Assembly: GCF_030818575.1 (NCBI RefSeq)
Contig: NZ_JAUTAL010000001.1
Location: forward strand, 310,001 to 374,000
Direction: 5' to 3'
Length of the DNA stretch: 64,000 nt
Source of the DNA: Chryseobacterium camelliae
GTDB taxonomy: Bacteria; Bacteroidota; Bacteroidia; Flavobacteriales; Weeksellaceae
The number at the start of each line of letters is the position of its first letter. Within the stretch, counting starts at the first letter, position 1. The notes below the pieces were generated by a model. That model saw nothing but the letters and a program-made list of their open reading frames with translations. It was not told where the DNA came from and ran no database searches. This document shows, piece by piece, positions 55,863 through 64,000 of the stretch. The position numbers and the translations under genes are program-made.

Positions 55863-56271
55863 TAATGTCACCTTAAAGCTTATCAGGCCTTTTCGCAGAA
55901 TAATAATCCCGATAGTTTCGGAACAATACCGCTTTGAACACAAGTTTGAAGCATTTTTTTATGGTTAATGCCATATTGTAGATGCATCTGGCTTACGGAG
56001 GTTTTAATCATTACATGATGTTTGTTATCTGCTGATAATCAAACATTAACAGCTGATGTTATTTAGCATTAAGATCCTGTCTGAAGCTTGATCGTTAAAG
56101 ACCTGATGAGATCAGCGGTTTAATTTTAAAACAAATTCAGTAGAAATACCGATTGCAGAGAATTTTAGTATGACTAATTTTATCACGTAATAATTATTTG
56201 ATTTCAGGAGTCATTTAAATTTATTGAAAAACTCCTTTAAGTAAATAAATAGTTAAATTTATTATTAAATA

Positions 56272-56301
56272 TTGGTTTTATTAATAATAAATTTAAATTT
56301 G
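56272..56301 (+). promoter_or_regulatory. Promoter of the tail-collar operon
   Basis: TTG (56272-56274) and TAAATTTG (56294-56301) with a 19-base spacer form a full Bacteroidota promoter in a very AT-rich stretch. The first ATG is about 327 bases downstream. Confidence 0.65.
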
Positions 56302-56628
56302 TAAAGATAATTAATAGATATTTTATTATCTAAAAGCTATAAAAACAATTAACCAAAAACTAACTAGACATGTATAAAATTCTTATCAGGGCTAAAACCC
56401 GGCCCGCTGCTCACTTCGCTGTGAAATCAAGTACTTAATAGACAATGTAAGCATTGTTCGATCTTTCAGACCGTAAGTAAGATTAGTAAATGTATTCGGA
56501 ATCTTAGTGCACGGAATCAATTGCCGGTACTTTGAGGCCATCATCATATTCTGATCTTGCCAGGGCTTCTCTTATATTTTCACATAGAATCAAACCATTG
56601 ATCTTTTTCAATTTAAAAACAAATAATT
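56302..56628 (+). other. Long untranslated leader of the tail-collar operon
   Basis: No ORF of note is seen. Short hairpins occur: ACAATG-TAAG-CATTGT (56442-56457) and GGGC paired with GCCC (56389-56405). The segment is less AT-rich than the upstream DNA. A leader this long is unusual here, since most promoters in the window lie within 60 bases of the ATG. Confidence 0.4.
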
Positions 56629-57168
56629 ATGGACGGAACAATTGGAGAAATCCGACTTTTTGCCGCAGACTTTGCTCCCAGGAACTGGCAGTATTGTAAT
56701 GGTATTTTATTGGCCATCAGGTCAAATGTAGCTCTGTTTTCACTCTTCGGAACCACGTATGGAGGGGATGGTGTAACGACTTTTGGCATCCCAAACCTAG
56801 CCGGCAGATCGGCTGTGGGAGTGGGGCAGGGGCCTGGATTGTCGTATTACCAGCTGGGTGAAACAACAGGGACGAATTCTGTGACTTTAACTTTACAGAA
56901 TTTACCAGCCCATACTCACAGTATATCAGGAAACGTTGTTGTTCCTGCTTACTCGGATGAAGGTGATTCGGGAACTCCGGCAAACAATGTGCTTGCTTCA
57001 AAGGCATCCATGTACAGCAATCAGAGCAGCGACTCCACCACAAAAGCAATTCCTTTGGCCATGCAAATAGGAACCTCGGGAGGCGGTAATGCCCTCACAT
57101 TTGTTCAGCCATCATTAGGGATGAATTATATCGTATGCCTGTTAGGAATTTTCCCTCAGAGGTCCTGA
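56629..57168 (+). CDS. Phage-tail-collar domain protein, copy 1 (microcystin-dependent type)
   Basis: A 179-residue protein of the tail-collar/MdpB family. The N-terminal collar domain (about 6-60) reads GEIRLFAADFAPRNWQYCNG, then TTYGGDGVTTFGIPNLAGR. A beta-rich C-terminus with the LPAHTHSI histidine pair and MNYIVCLLGIFP closes it. No signal peptide is seen. Collar domains form trimeric fibre bases in phages, but no phage genes are near. It is the first of three tandem paralogues. Confidence 0.88.
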   Translation: MDGTIGEIRLFAADFAPRNWQYCNGILLAIRSNVALFSLFGTTYGGDGVTTFGIPNLAGRSAVGVGQGPGLSYYQLGETTGTNSVTLTLQNLPAHTHSISGNVVVPAYSDEGDSGTPANNVLASKASMYSNQSSDSTTKAIPLAMQIGTSGGGNALTFVQPSLGMNYIVCLLGIFPQRS

Positions 57169-57211
57169 TCACATTAAAAAGTAAAATCAATAACACACTA
57201 AAGACATCATT

Positions 57212-57751
57212 ATGGAAGGTTATATAGGAGAAATCCGATTATTTGGAGGAAATTTTGCTCCGTTAGGCTGGGTTTTCTGTGACGGAACAAAATACAGTTT
57301 AGCAGAATATACAGCAGCATTTACACTTTTAGGAACTACTTTCGGTGGAGACGGGCAAACTACTTTTGCTGTGCCGGACCTGAGGGGCCGTGTAGCAGTA
57401 GGCACGGGACAGGGAACAGGATTAACGGCCATTAATTTGGGACAGACCGGAGGTTCAGAAACGGTTACCATGACTTCTGCGCAAATGCCTTTACACAGCC
57501 ATGCGGCAGCGGCAACCATTACATTCCCTTGTTTCTCAGATGAAGGAGACACAGGCTCTCCTACAGGAAACATACTGGCGGGCCTTTCTGGTGCTTATTC
57601 TACCCAGGCCCCGGACACCACTATCGCTCCGGCGGCCATTACAGGTTCAATATCGGTTGTAGGCAGCAGCATACCTTTCAGCATCATACAGCCTGTGCTG
57701 TCCACCAATTATATCATTTGTCTGGAGGGGTATTTTCCTCCGAGAGACTAA
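57212..57751 (+). CDS. Phage-tail-collar domain protein, copy 2
   Basis: A 179-residue paralogue of copy 1, 43 bases downstream. The shared framework is GEIRLFGGNFAPLGWVFCDG, TTFGGDGQTTFAVPDLRGR, the MPLHSHAA pair and TNYIICLEGYFP. The middle section differs between copies, as expected if three subunits form a heteromeric fibre or each binds a different partner. No signal peptide. Confidence 0.88.
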   Translation: MEGYIGEIRLFGGNFAPLGWVFCDGTKYSLAEYTAAFTLLGTTFGGDGQTTFAVPDLRGRVAVGTGQGTGLTAINLGQTGGSETVTMTSAQMPLHSHAAAATITFPCFSDEGDTGSPTGNILAGLSGAYSTQAPDTTIAPAAITGSISVVGSSIPFSIIQPVLSTNYIICLEGYFPPRD

Positions 57752-57784
57752 TTCTGTAAATCAATAATAAAAAAGACTATCATT

Positions 57785-58327
57785 ATGGAAGGAACCATGT
57801 CAGAAATAAGGATGTTTGCAGGAAATTTTGCTCCGAAATACTGGGCATTCTGCCAGGGACAGACATTAGCAATCAACACAAATCAGGCGCTTTTTGCACT
57901 TTTGGGCAATACCTACGGAGGCGATGGAAGGACCACTTTCATGCTGCCTAACTTTTCCGGAAGAACCGCTATGGGAACAGGAACGGGTGTAGGTACAAAG
58001 GTGTTCCAGCTGGGACAAATGGTAGGTACCGAAACGGTAACCTGTGACCTCCAGCATATGCCTACACATAATCATGTGGCGGGATCGGAAACGATCTCGA
58101 TAAAAACTTTTTCAGATGAGGGCAACACCGGTTCTCCCACGGGAAGTACGCTGGCTGCATTGTCCGGGCTGTATTCAACTCAGCAGGCAGACAGCAGTAT
58201 GAAACCGATCCCCAATGCATTTGCTTTAAGTGCAGCGGGCAGTGGCCAGCCGATCAGCATACGCCAGCCCTATCTGGGAATCAATTATATCATTTGTGTC
58301 TACGGAATTTTCCCGTCCAGATCTTAA
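57785..58327 (+). CDS. Phage-tail-collar domain protein, copy 3
   Basis: A 180-residue paralogue, 33 bases after copy 2. It has SEIRMFAGNFAPKYWAFCQG, NTYGGDGRTTFMLPNFSGR, MPTHNHVA and INYIICVYGIFP. The equal lengths and tight spacing of the three genes suggest that they are made together in similar amounts. A hairpin follows before the next gene. Confidence 0.88.
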   Translation: MEGTMSEIRMFAGNFAPKYWAFCQGQTLAINTNQALFALLGNTYGGDGRTTFMLPNFSGRTAMGTGTGVGTKVFQLGQMVGTETVTCDLQHMPTHNHVAGSETISIKTFSDEGNTGSPTGSTLAALSGLYSTQQADSSMKPIPNAFALSAAGSGQPISIRQPYLGINYIICVYGIFPSRS

Positions 58328-58340
58328 AAAATAATTAACA

Positions 58341-58370
58341 GGCTTCCGGTAATAGGTTTACCGGAGGCTT
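58341..58370 (+). terminator. Terminator-like hairpin inside the collar locus
   Basis: An 11-pair stem (58341-58351 with 58357-58367, one wobble) and a 5-base loop, followed by only TTT. It may end part of the transcripts, so that the collar proteins are made in excess over the downstream genes. Confidence 0.55.
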
Positions 58371-58380
58371 TATCAAAAAT

Positions 58381-59499
58381 ATGAAAATAGCTATACTTTT
58401 ACCAAGATCCGTGATCTATCCATCGCTTTCTTTTGATATTATGGATGGTTTTAAACAGTCCCTGAATACTATGGGCCTGGAGGGATATCATGAAATTGTT
58501 TCGGCCGGAATAGGGGTGGCCGCAAAGCATGAGGAAATTTATGACCATTGCGAACAGTTTTTATTGTCCGGAACGGATGTCATCATAGGATATATGAATC
58601 CGCTTGCTGCAGAATTCGTACATCCTCTGTTTGAATCTACCGGCAAAACGCTGATTGTTCTGGACAGTGGCTATCATTTCCCTAAATTTCAAAAGCTCCG
58701 GAACGCCTGGTTCATTTCCCTTCAGGGCAGTTTGTGTACCAGGGTAATCGTTCAGAAGGCCATTGAAGACGGATTCAGGAACTTTGCGTTCAGCTGCTCA
58801 TTTTATGACGCCGGCTACCGGCCCTCTTATGTCTATGCTGCGGCTGTGGAAGAAAAGGGCGGATCTATTGTATTCAACCACATTACTTCTTTGCGGCGTG
58901 CAGATTTTACCCTGAAGCCCCTTAAGGAATTCCTGGAAAAAGAACCGGAGACAGCAGTGCTAGCCACTTTCTGCGGTGATATGGCGGAGGATTTTTTTAC
59001 TGCAAGCACCGGTATGACAGGTAATTGTATGGTGTATGGAACCAGCTTCACGTCTGATGAAACCTGGCTGAATAAAATAGCCTATCCCGGATATGACTGG
59101 AGCACCGCTGTGGCATGGTCAGGAGAATTGCAGATCCCCGAAAACAGGGTTTTTGTCAATACAATGAACAGGATGAAGGAAGGTAAAGCCAACCTTTTCT
59201 CGTTGCTGGGTTGGGAGGCTGCGCAATTCATCGGATTGGAAAATACAAGCCTTGACGGTATGATCATAAGTTCACCCCGGGGGAGAGTATCAATAAATCC
59301 TGAAAACGGATTTACGGAAGCCGGTGTGTATTATGCTACTGTTTCAAAAGATGAAATCACAGGAAATTGTATTCTCAGAGACCTGGAAGCGGCTTCGCTT
59401 ACAGAATCGGAGCGCAAAGGACTAGAAAATAATATTCAGTCCCTGCAGAATATTGAAGCAAATACATGGCTTAACGCTTATGCCTGCCTGGAATCATGA
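58381..59499 (+). CDS. Cytosolic protein with a periplasmic-binding-like fold
   Basis: A 372-residue protein whose pattern resembles type I periplasmic-binding (branched-chain amino-acid receptor-like) proteins: KIAILLPRSVIYP at the start, DVIIGYMNPLAA near 65, then alternating strands and helices, with VLATFCGDMAEDF near 195. Unlike true binding proteins it has no signal peptide, so it should stay in the cytoplasm. Its TGA overlaps the formyltransferase ATG (ATGA). The role in the locus is unknown. Confidence 0.65.
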   Translation: MKIAILLPRSVIYPSLSFDIMDGFKQSLNTMGLEGYHEIVSAGIGVAAKHEEIYDHCEQFLLSGTDVIIGYMNPLAAEFVHPLFESTGKTLIVLDSGYHFPKFQKLRNAWFISLQGSLCTRVIVQKAIEDGFRNFAFSCSFYDAGYRPSYVYAAAVEEKGGSIVFNHITSLRRADFTLKPLKEFLEKEPETAVLATFCGDMAEDFFTASTGMTGNCMVYGTSFTSDETWLNKIAYPGYDWSTAVAWSGELQIPENRVFVNTMNRMKEGKANLFSLLGWEAAQFIGLENTSLDGMIISSPRGRVSINPENGFTEAGVYYATVSKDEITGNCILRDLEAASLTESERKGLENNIQSLQNIEANTWLNAYACLES

Positions 59500-60443
59500 T
59501 ACATAAACCTAAAATAGCGGTTTTATGCAATAACCGAATGGCAATCCCGGCCCTCCAGTCTCTACATGCGGAAGGCCGGCTTTGTGCTGTAGGCGTGGCA
59601 GAAGGCAACACGGATGTCATGGATTTTTGTGCATTGCTCTCACAGCAATCCGGAATATCACTTTTTGTCATCAGTAAAGAAAACCGGTCTTCACAGATCA
59701 TCGAAATAATTCGTACGAGCGGTGCAGACTACATCTTTACCATGACCTTCCCCTGGAAAATCAGCCAGAAAATCCTTCATGACTATCCGCATACCTTTTA
59801 TAATTTCCATTACGGGCTGCTACCTGAAATGCGTGGTGCCGATCCGGTTTTTGAATCGCTCAGGATTAAAGCTAAAGAGACCGGAATTACAGTTCATGCC
59901 ATAGACCAGCATATTGATGAGGGGGCCATTATACTGAAAAAAAGTCTTCCTCTTACCGCTGATATGACACATGGTACTTTATGTACCCATCTGTCATGGT
60001 TAGGAGCAAGCCTTCTTCATGAGCTGATCGTTTTATTGCAGGCTAATTTCCGGGGCACAGGACAGGATACCGATCATGCACGCTATTTTCCCAAACCGGG
60101 GATTTCGGATGTCTGTATTTCTTGGCAAAAGTATGATGCCGAAACCATTGAAGCGCTGTCAAGAGCATGTAATCCTTGGAATAAAGGCGCTTATACCCAA
60201 TGGAATGGGTGGAATATCAGAGTGGTGGAAGCTACTGTGGTTCATAATGTAAACAGCCATCCGGGATTTCCCGGAACCATTGTTTCATTGGATAAAGAAC
60301 AGGGATTCATCGTGAAATGTAATAACGAAACCCATCTCAGGTTAGATATTGTCTATACTGATGAGGGATTTATGAGTGGACATAAACTATCTGCCTTTGG
60401 ACTTAAAAAGGGCGGACAGCTGATCAATTTACAACCTAATTAA
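59496..60443 (+). CDS. Formyltransferase (Fmt/ArnA-like)
   Basis: A 315-residue enzyme with an N-terminal formyltransferase domain and a C-terminal Fmt-like domain. The catalytic triad N103, H105 and D141 is intact (FYNFHYGLLP and QHIDEGAI) with the same spacing as in E. coli Fmt. It should use 10-formyl-tetrahydrofolate to formylate an amine. The housekeeping tRNA formyltransferase is expected elsewhere, and the locus points to a different substrate, such as an amino sugar or a protein amine; this is inference. It lies nine bases before the adhesin gene. Confidence 0.85.
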   Translation: MIHKPKIAVLCNNRMAIPALQSLHAEGRLCAVGVAEGNTDVMDFCALLSQQSGISLFVISKENRSSQIIEIIRTSGADYIFTMTFPWKISQKILHDYPHTFYNFHYGLLPEMRGADPVFESLRIKAKETGITVHAIDQHIDEGAIILKKSLPLTADMTHGTLCTHLSWLGASLLHELIVLLQANFRGTGQDTDHARYFPKPGISDVCISWQKYDAETIEALSRACNPWNKGAYTQWNGWNIRVVEATVVHNVNSHPGFPGTIVSLDKEQGFIVKCNNETHLRLDIVYTDEGFMSGHKLSAFGLKKGGQLINLQPN

Positions 60444-60452
60444 TATTAAAAC

Positions 60453-63400
60453 ATGAAAAACTTTTATTCTAAAATCAAGAAGTTAACGCACGCCGTCTTT
60501 TTGGCGGGAGCGTTGATGCTGGGATCTGCCCAGGCACAAACGACTCTCGCAGCAGGTGATATTGCATTCACCGCGTATGACTCCTCACCCGCTCCGGGTG
60601 TGGGAGATGTTTTCTCATTTGTTCTGCTAACCAATATTTCAAGCGGAACAAAAATAAGCTTTACCGATCAGGGATACCAGGGGTCAGGATGGCAAGTTGC
60701 GGGTGCTACCGAATCTGCCATTACATGGACGAGCGGTACCGCACTCCCGACGGGAACTGAAGTATATATTGTAGGGCTTTCATCCTACACCTATAATTCT
60801 ACAACGGGCACTTCTGTGGCCAACGGAACGGTAGCGCTTACCGATGGAACATCCAATAATGGTCTTTCCTTATCTACCGTTGGTGATCAGATTATAGCAT
60901 TTCAGGGAGGAAACGGAAGCATTACAGGAAGTGGAGCAGCCTGTATTGCCGGTATCAACTATTACTATACAGCTGCTTCTACAACAGCTTCATGGAATGT
61001 AGGTGCACCTTCAGGACCTAACGCCTCTCTAATGCCACCAGGGCTTACAGGGGGAACAAATGCCTATTATACAGGACCTGTATCAGGTAATACCCTTGCC
61101 GTATCCGGAAAATTCAACTGTACCGGAGTACCTACTTCCACGGCAGCCAATATAAGGACAGCAGTAATGAATAATGCCGGTTGGACACTTAGTGCGAGCT
61201 CGGGATCTCAGTATTCCGGATGTACCTTTCTTGCCAGCAATCCTGTAATCACGGCAAACCCGGCAAACAGGACGATATGTGCAGGAAATACCACAACCTT
61301 TACGGCAAATGCATCAGGAGCCACGTCTTACCAATGGTACCAGAATTCCGGAAGCGGATTTGTTGCTTTAACAAATACGGCTACTTATTCCGGCGTAACC
61401 ACCAATACGCTTACGATTACCGGAGTAACAGCATCGATGAATGGATATCAATATCGTTGTGTGGCCAGCAATGCTTCAGGTTCTGCTACTTCCAATGCTG
61501 CAGGCCTTACGGTGGTGAGCATCAGTACGACAGGAAGCAAGACAGACGTTGCGTGTAACGGAGGGGCTAATGGTTCGGCCACTGTGGTACCATCAGGAGG
61601 GGTAGCACCTTACTCTTATTCGTGGGCACCCTTCGGAGGTACAGCTGCTACAGCTACAGGATTGTCTGCAGGGACTTATACTGTAACGGTAACCGATAAT
61701 TTTGGTTGTCAGGCTACAAGGATATTTACTATTAATCAGCCTGCAAGTGCAGTATCCGGAACAACGGTTGTAACCAATGTTGCCTGTAACGGCGCTTCCA
61801 ATGGATCGATCAACTTAACGCCAGCTGGTGGAACAGCACCATACACATTCAACTGGGGTGGTGGAATTACCACAGAAGACCGAACAGGCCTTGCTGCGGG
61901 AACGTATACGGTAATTATCACTGATGCTAACGGATGTACTGCCACAGTAAATGCAACTGTAACGCAGCCTGCAAGCGCAGTATCCGGAACAACGGTTGTA
62001 ACCAACGTTGCCTGTAACGGTGCTTCCAACGGCGCGATCAACTTAACGCCAGCCGGTGGAACAGCACCTTATACCTTTAACTGGGGTGGTGGAATTACCA
62101 CAGAAGACCGAACAGGCCTTGCTGCGGGAACCTACACTGTGATCATTACTGATGCCAACGGATGTACTGCAACGGTAAATGCAACAGTAACCCAACCTGC
62201 AAGCGCAGTATCCGGAACTACAGTGGTAACCAATGTTGCGTGTAACGGCGCTTCCAATGGATCGATCAACTTAACGCCAGCCGGTGGAACAGCACCTTAT
62301 ACGTTCAACTGGGGTAGTGGAATCACCACAGAAGACCGTACTGGTTTAGCAGCAGGAACCTACACTGTAATCATTACTGATGCGAATGGATGTACTGCTA
62401 CAGTGAACGCAACTGTTACACAGCCAACAGCATTAAGCGGAACCGTTACTCAAACCAATGTACTTTGTAACGGAGGATCAACCGGAAGCGCTACTGTGAC
62501 TGTAACAGGAGGAACGGCACCATACACTTATTCATGGTCTCCATCCGGTGGTACAGCGGCTACAGCTACCGGCCTTGCAGCCGGAACTTACACAGTGACG
62601 GTAACCGATGCTAATGGATGTACCCTGACAAGGACAGTAACGATTACTCAATCGAGCGCGGTATCCGGAACGACAGTGGTAACCAATGTTGCCTGTAACG
62701 GCGCTTCCAATGGAGCGATTAACTTAACGCCAGCCGGTGGAACAGCACCTTATACCTTCAACTGGGGTGGTGGAATTACCACAGAAGACCGAACAGGTCT
62801 TGCTGCCGGAACGTATACAGTAATTATAACCGATGCGAATGGATGTACTGCTACAGTAAATGCTACTGTAACCCAACCTGCAAGTGCAGTATCAGGAACT
62901 ACAGTGGTAACCAACGTTGCGTGTAACGGCGCTTCCAATGGATCGATCAACTTAACGCCAGCCGGTGGAACAGCACCTTATACGTTCAACTGGGGTGGTG
63001 GAATCACCACAGAAGACCGTACTGGTTTAGCAGCCGGAACGTATACAGTAATTATAACTGATGCTAACGGATGTACTGCCACAGTAAATGCAACAGTAAC
63101 GCAGCCTGCAAGTGCAGTATCAGGAACTACGGTTGTAACCAACGTTGCCTGTAACGGCGCTTCCAACGGAGCGATTAACTTAACGCCAGCCGGTGGAACA
63201 GCACCTTATACGTTCAACTGGGGTGGTGGAATTACGACAGAAGACCGTACTGGTTTAGCAGCAGGAACATATGCTGTTGTTATCACTGATGCTAACGGAT
63301 GTACTGCTACAGTAAATGCTACTGTAACCCAACCTGCAAGCGCGGTATCCGGAACGACAGTGGTAACCAACGTTGCGTGTAATGGCGCTTCCAACGGAGC

Positions 63401-64000
63401 GATTAACTTAACGCCAGCCGGTGGAACAGCACCATATACCTTCAACTGGGGTGGTGGAATCACCACAGAAGACCGAACAGGTCTTGCTGCTGGAACGTAT
63501 ACGGTAATTATCACTGATGCCAACGGATGTACTGCCACAGTAAATGCTACTGTAACGCAGCCTGCAAGTGCAGTATCAGGAACAACGGTTGTAACCAACG
63601 TTGCGTGTAACGGCGCTTCCAATGGATCGATCAACTTAACGCCAGCCGGTGGAACAGCACCATATACCTTCAACTGGGGTGGTGGAATCACCACAGAAGA
63701 CCGAACAGGTCTTGCTGCCGGAACGTATACGGTAATTATCACTGATGCCAACGGATGTACTGCCACAGTAAATGCAACTGTAACGCAGCCTGCAAGCGCG
63801 TTATCCGGAACTACGGTTGTAACCAATGTTGCCTGTAACGGCGCTTCCAACGGAGCGATTAACTTAACGCCAGCCGGTGGAACAGCACCATATACCTTCA
63901 ACTGGGGTGGTGGAATCACCACAGAAGACCGAACAGGTCTTGCTGCCGGAACGTATACGGTAATTATCACTGATGCCAACGGATGTACTGCCACAGTAAA
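60453..64000 (+). CDS. Secreted SprB-repeat adhesin, 3' end outside the window
   Basis: The frame is open from ATG 60453 to the window end (1182 complete codons). A signal peptide (1-29, ending AQAQ) is followed by a lamin-tail-like module (about 31-262: GDIAFTAYDSS, SFVLLTNI, ISFTDQGYQ), an Ig-like domain (about 264-350: NPANRTICAGN, YQWYQNSG), and then SprB-type repeats from about residue 358 (TVTVTDNFGC, ITDANGCTATV). SprB-like proteins are huge cell-surface adhesins moved by the gliding motor and exported by the T9SS. It starts nine bases after the formyltransferase gene. The C-terminal sorting domain is not visible. Confidence 0.88.
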   Translation, partial: MKNFYSKIKKLTHAVFLAGALMLGSAQAQTTLAAGDIAFTAYDSSPAPGVGDVFSFVLLTNISSGTKISFTDQGYQGSGWQVAGATESAITWTSGTALPTGTEVYIVGLSSYTYNSTTGTSVANGTVALTDGTSNNGLSLSTVGDQIIAFQGGNGSITGSGAACIAGINYYYTAASTTASWNVGAPSGPNASLMPPGLTGGTNAYYTGPVSGNTLAVSGKFNCTGVPTSTAANIRTAVMNNAGWTLSASSGSQYSGCTFLASNPVITANPANRTICAGNTTTFTANASGATSYQWYQNSGSGFVALTNTATYSGVTTNTLTITGVTASMNGYQYRCVASNASGSATSNAAGLTVVSISTTGSKTDVACNGGANGSATVVPSGGVAPYSYSWAPFGGTAATATGLSAGTYTVTVTDNFGCQATRIFTINQPASAVSGTTVVTNVACNGASNGSINLTPAGGTAPYTFNWGGGITTEDRTGLAAGTYTVIITDANGCTATVNATVTQPASAVSGTTVVTNVACNGASNGAINLTPAGGTAPYTFNWGGGITTEDRTGLAAGTYTVIITDANGCTATVNATVTQPASAVSGTTVVTNVACNGASNGSINLTPAGGTAPYTFNWGSGITTEDRTGLAAGTYTVIITDANGCTATVNATVTQPTALSGTVTQTNVLCNGGSTGSATVTVTGGTAPYTYSWSPSGGTAATATGLAAGTYTVTVTDANGCTLTRTVTITQSSAVSGTTVVTNVACNGASNGAINLTPAGGTAPYTFNWGGGITTEDRTGLAAGTYTVIITDANGCTATVNATVTQPASAVSGTTVVTNVACNGASNGSINLTPAGGTAPYTFNWGGGITTEDRTGLAAGTYTVIITDANGCTATVNATVTQPASAVSGTTVVTNVACNGASNGAINLTPAGGTAPYTFNWGGGITTEDRTGLAAGTYAVVITDANGCTATVNATVTQPASAVSGTTVVTNVACNGASNGAINLTPAGGTAPYTFNWGGGITTEDRTGLAAGTYTVIITDANGCTATVNATVTQPASAVSGTTVVTNVACNGASNGSINLTPAGGTAPYTFNWGGGITTEDRTGLAAGTYTVIITDANGCTATVNATVTQPASALSGTTVVTNVACNGASNGAINLTPAGGTAPYTFNWGGGITTEDRTGLAAGTYTVIITDANGCTATV
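61525..64000 (+). repeat. Tandem 228-base SprB repeats
   Basis: Units begin near 61525 (diverged), 61753, 61981, 62209, 62434, 62662, 62890, 63118, 63346, 63574 and 63802, the last cut by the window edge. Spacing is 228 bases (76 residues), except one unit of 225. The units from 61753 are almost identical in DNA, except that 62434-62661 is clearly diverged. Such an array is prone to copy-number change and assembly collapse. Confidence 0.92.

Noticed and set aside
56629..58327. Prophage or tailocin remnant
   Set aside because: Only the collar-type domain is phage-like. No sheath, tube, baseplate, capsid, integrase or lysis genes occur nearby, and the proteins match the chromosomal microcystin-dependent type.
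61736..63994. Long minus-strand open frames across the adhesin repeats
   Set aside because: They repeat in step with the 228-base units and are a by-product of the plus-strand repeat composition. No signal peptide, promoter or independent start is present.
61525..64000. CRISPR array
   Set aside because: The repeats are 228 bases long with no unique spacers and encode continuous protein.

Overview
The window is chromosomal DNA from a member of the Bacteroidota, most likely a Chryseobacterium-like flavobacterium (Weeksellaceae). The evidence is a PorX-type regulator of the type IX secretion system (T9SS), several T9SS cargo proteins with C-terminal sorting domains, a SprB-repeat adhesin, an lpxC-fabZ fusion, a TonB-receptor-like barrel protein, and many promoters of the Bacteroidota type (TAnnTTTG at -7, sometimes with TTG or TTTG about 16-23 bases upstream). 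No rRNA, tRNA or CRISPR array was seen.

Layout. 1-2810: xth (DNA repair), a YciI-like protein and porX, all on the minus strand. 3087-10875: an HD hydrolase, then the lipid A block lpxD, lpxC-fabZ, lpxA, efp and a second LpxD-like acyltransferase, followed by sucD and a small outer-membrane barrel. 10953-21903: a NatAB-like ABC exporter, a tiny T9SS-CTD protein, hemB, an unknown 242-residue protein, a TM2 protein, lptB with an unusual C-terminal extension, an ABC exporter, a WYL regulator, an Ntn hydrolase and a DinB protein. 22141-28334: cobalamin adenosyltransferase, thiamine pyrophosphokinase, arginine decarboxylase and agmatinase (arginine to agmatine to putrescine) and an Ada-like/AlkB pair for alkylation repair. 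28335-36839: a repeat-bearing intergenic stretch, a CocE-type hydrolase, a frameshifted outer-membrane barrel gene, two BON/SH3 envelope proteins, a dicarboxylate symporter and a PhyH-family oxygenase. 36937-44972: a GH92 mannosidase, mrp, a NifU-like protein, a large choice-of-anchor T9SS protein and a small membrane ORF.

45259-47696 is a complete IS1595-family element. It has near-perfect 27-base inverted ends, an exact 8-base target duplication, a transposase and extra passenger genes, with a long interrupted hairpin between two divergent passengers. 47788-55862: ppx/ppk1 (polyphosphate), dnaK, and an SDR-SDR-AraC operon.

56272-64000 is the most unusual region. A clear promoter and a leader of about 320 bases precede three paralogous phage-tail-collar (microcystin-dependent-type) proteins. 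After a hairpin come a cytosolic protein with a periplasmic-binding-like fold, a formyltransferase with an intact Asn-His-Asp triad, and a secreted adhesin built from nearly identical 228-base SprB repeats that runs off the window. The last three genes are joined by a 4-base overlap and a 9-base gap, so they very probably form one transcription unit. I propose this locus as an uncharacterised surface-fibre/adhesin system; its function is inference.
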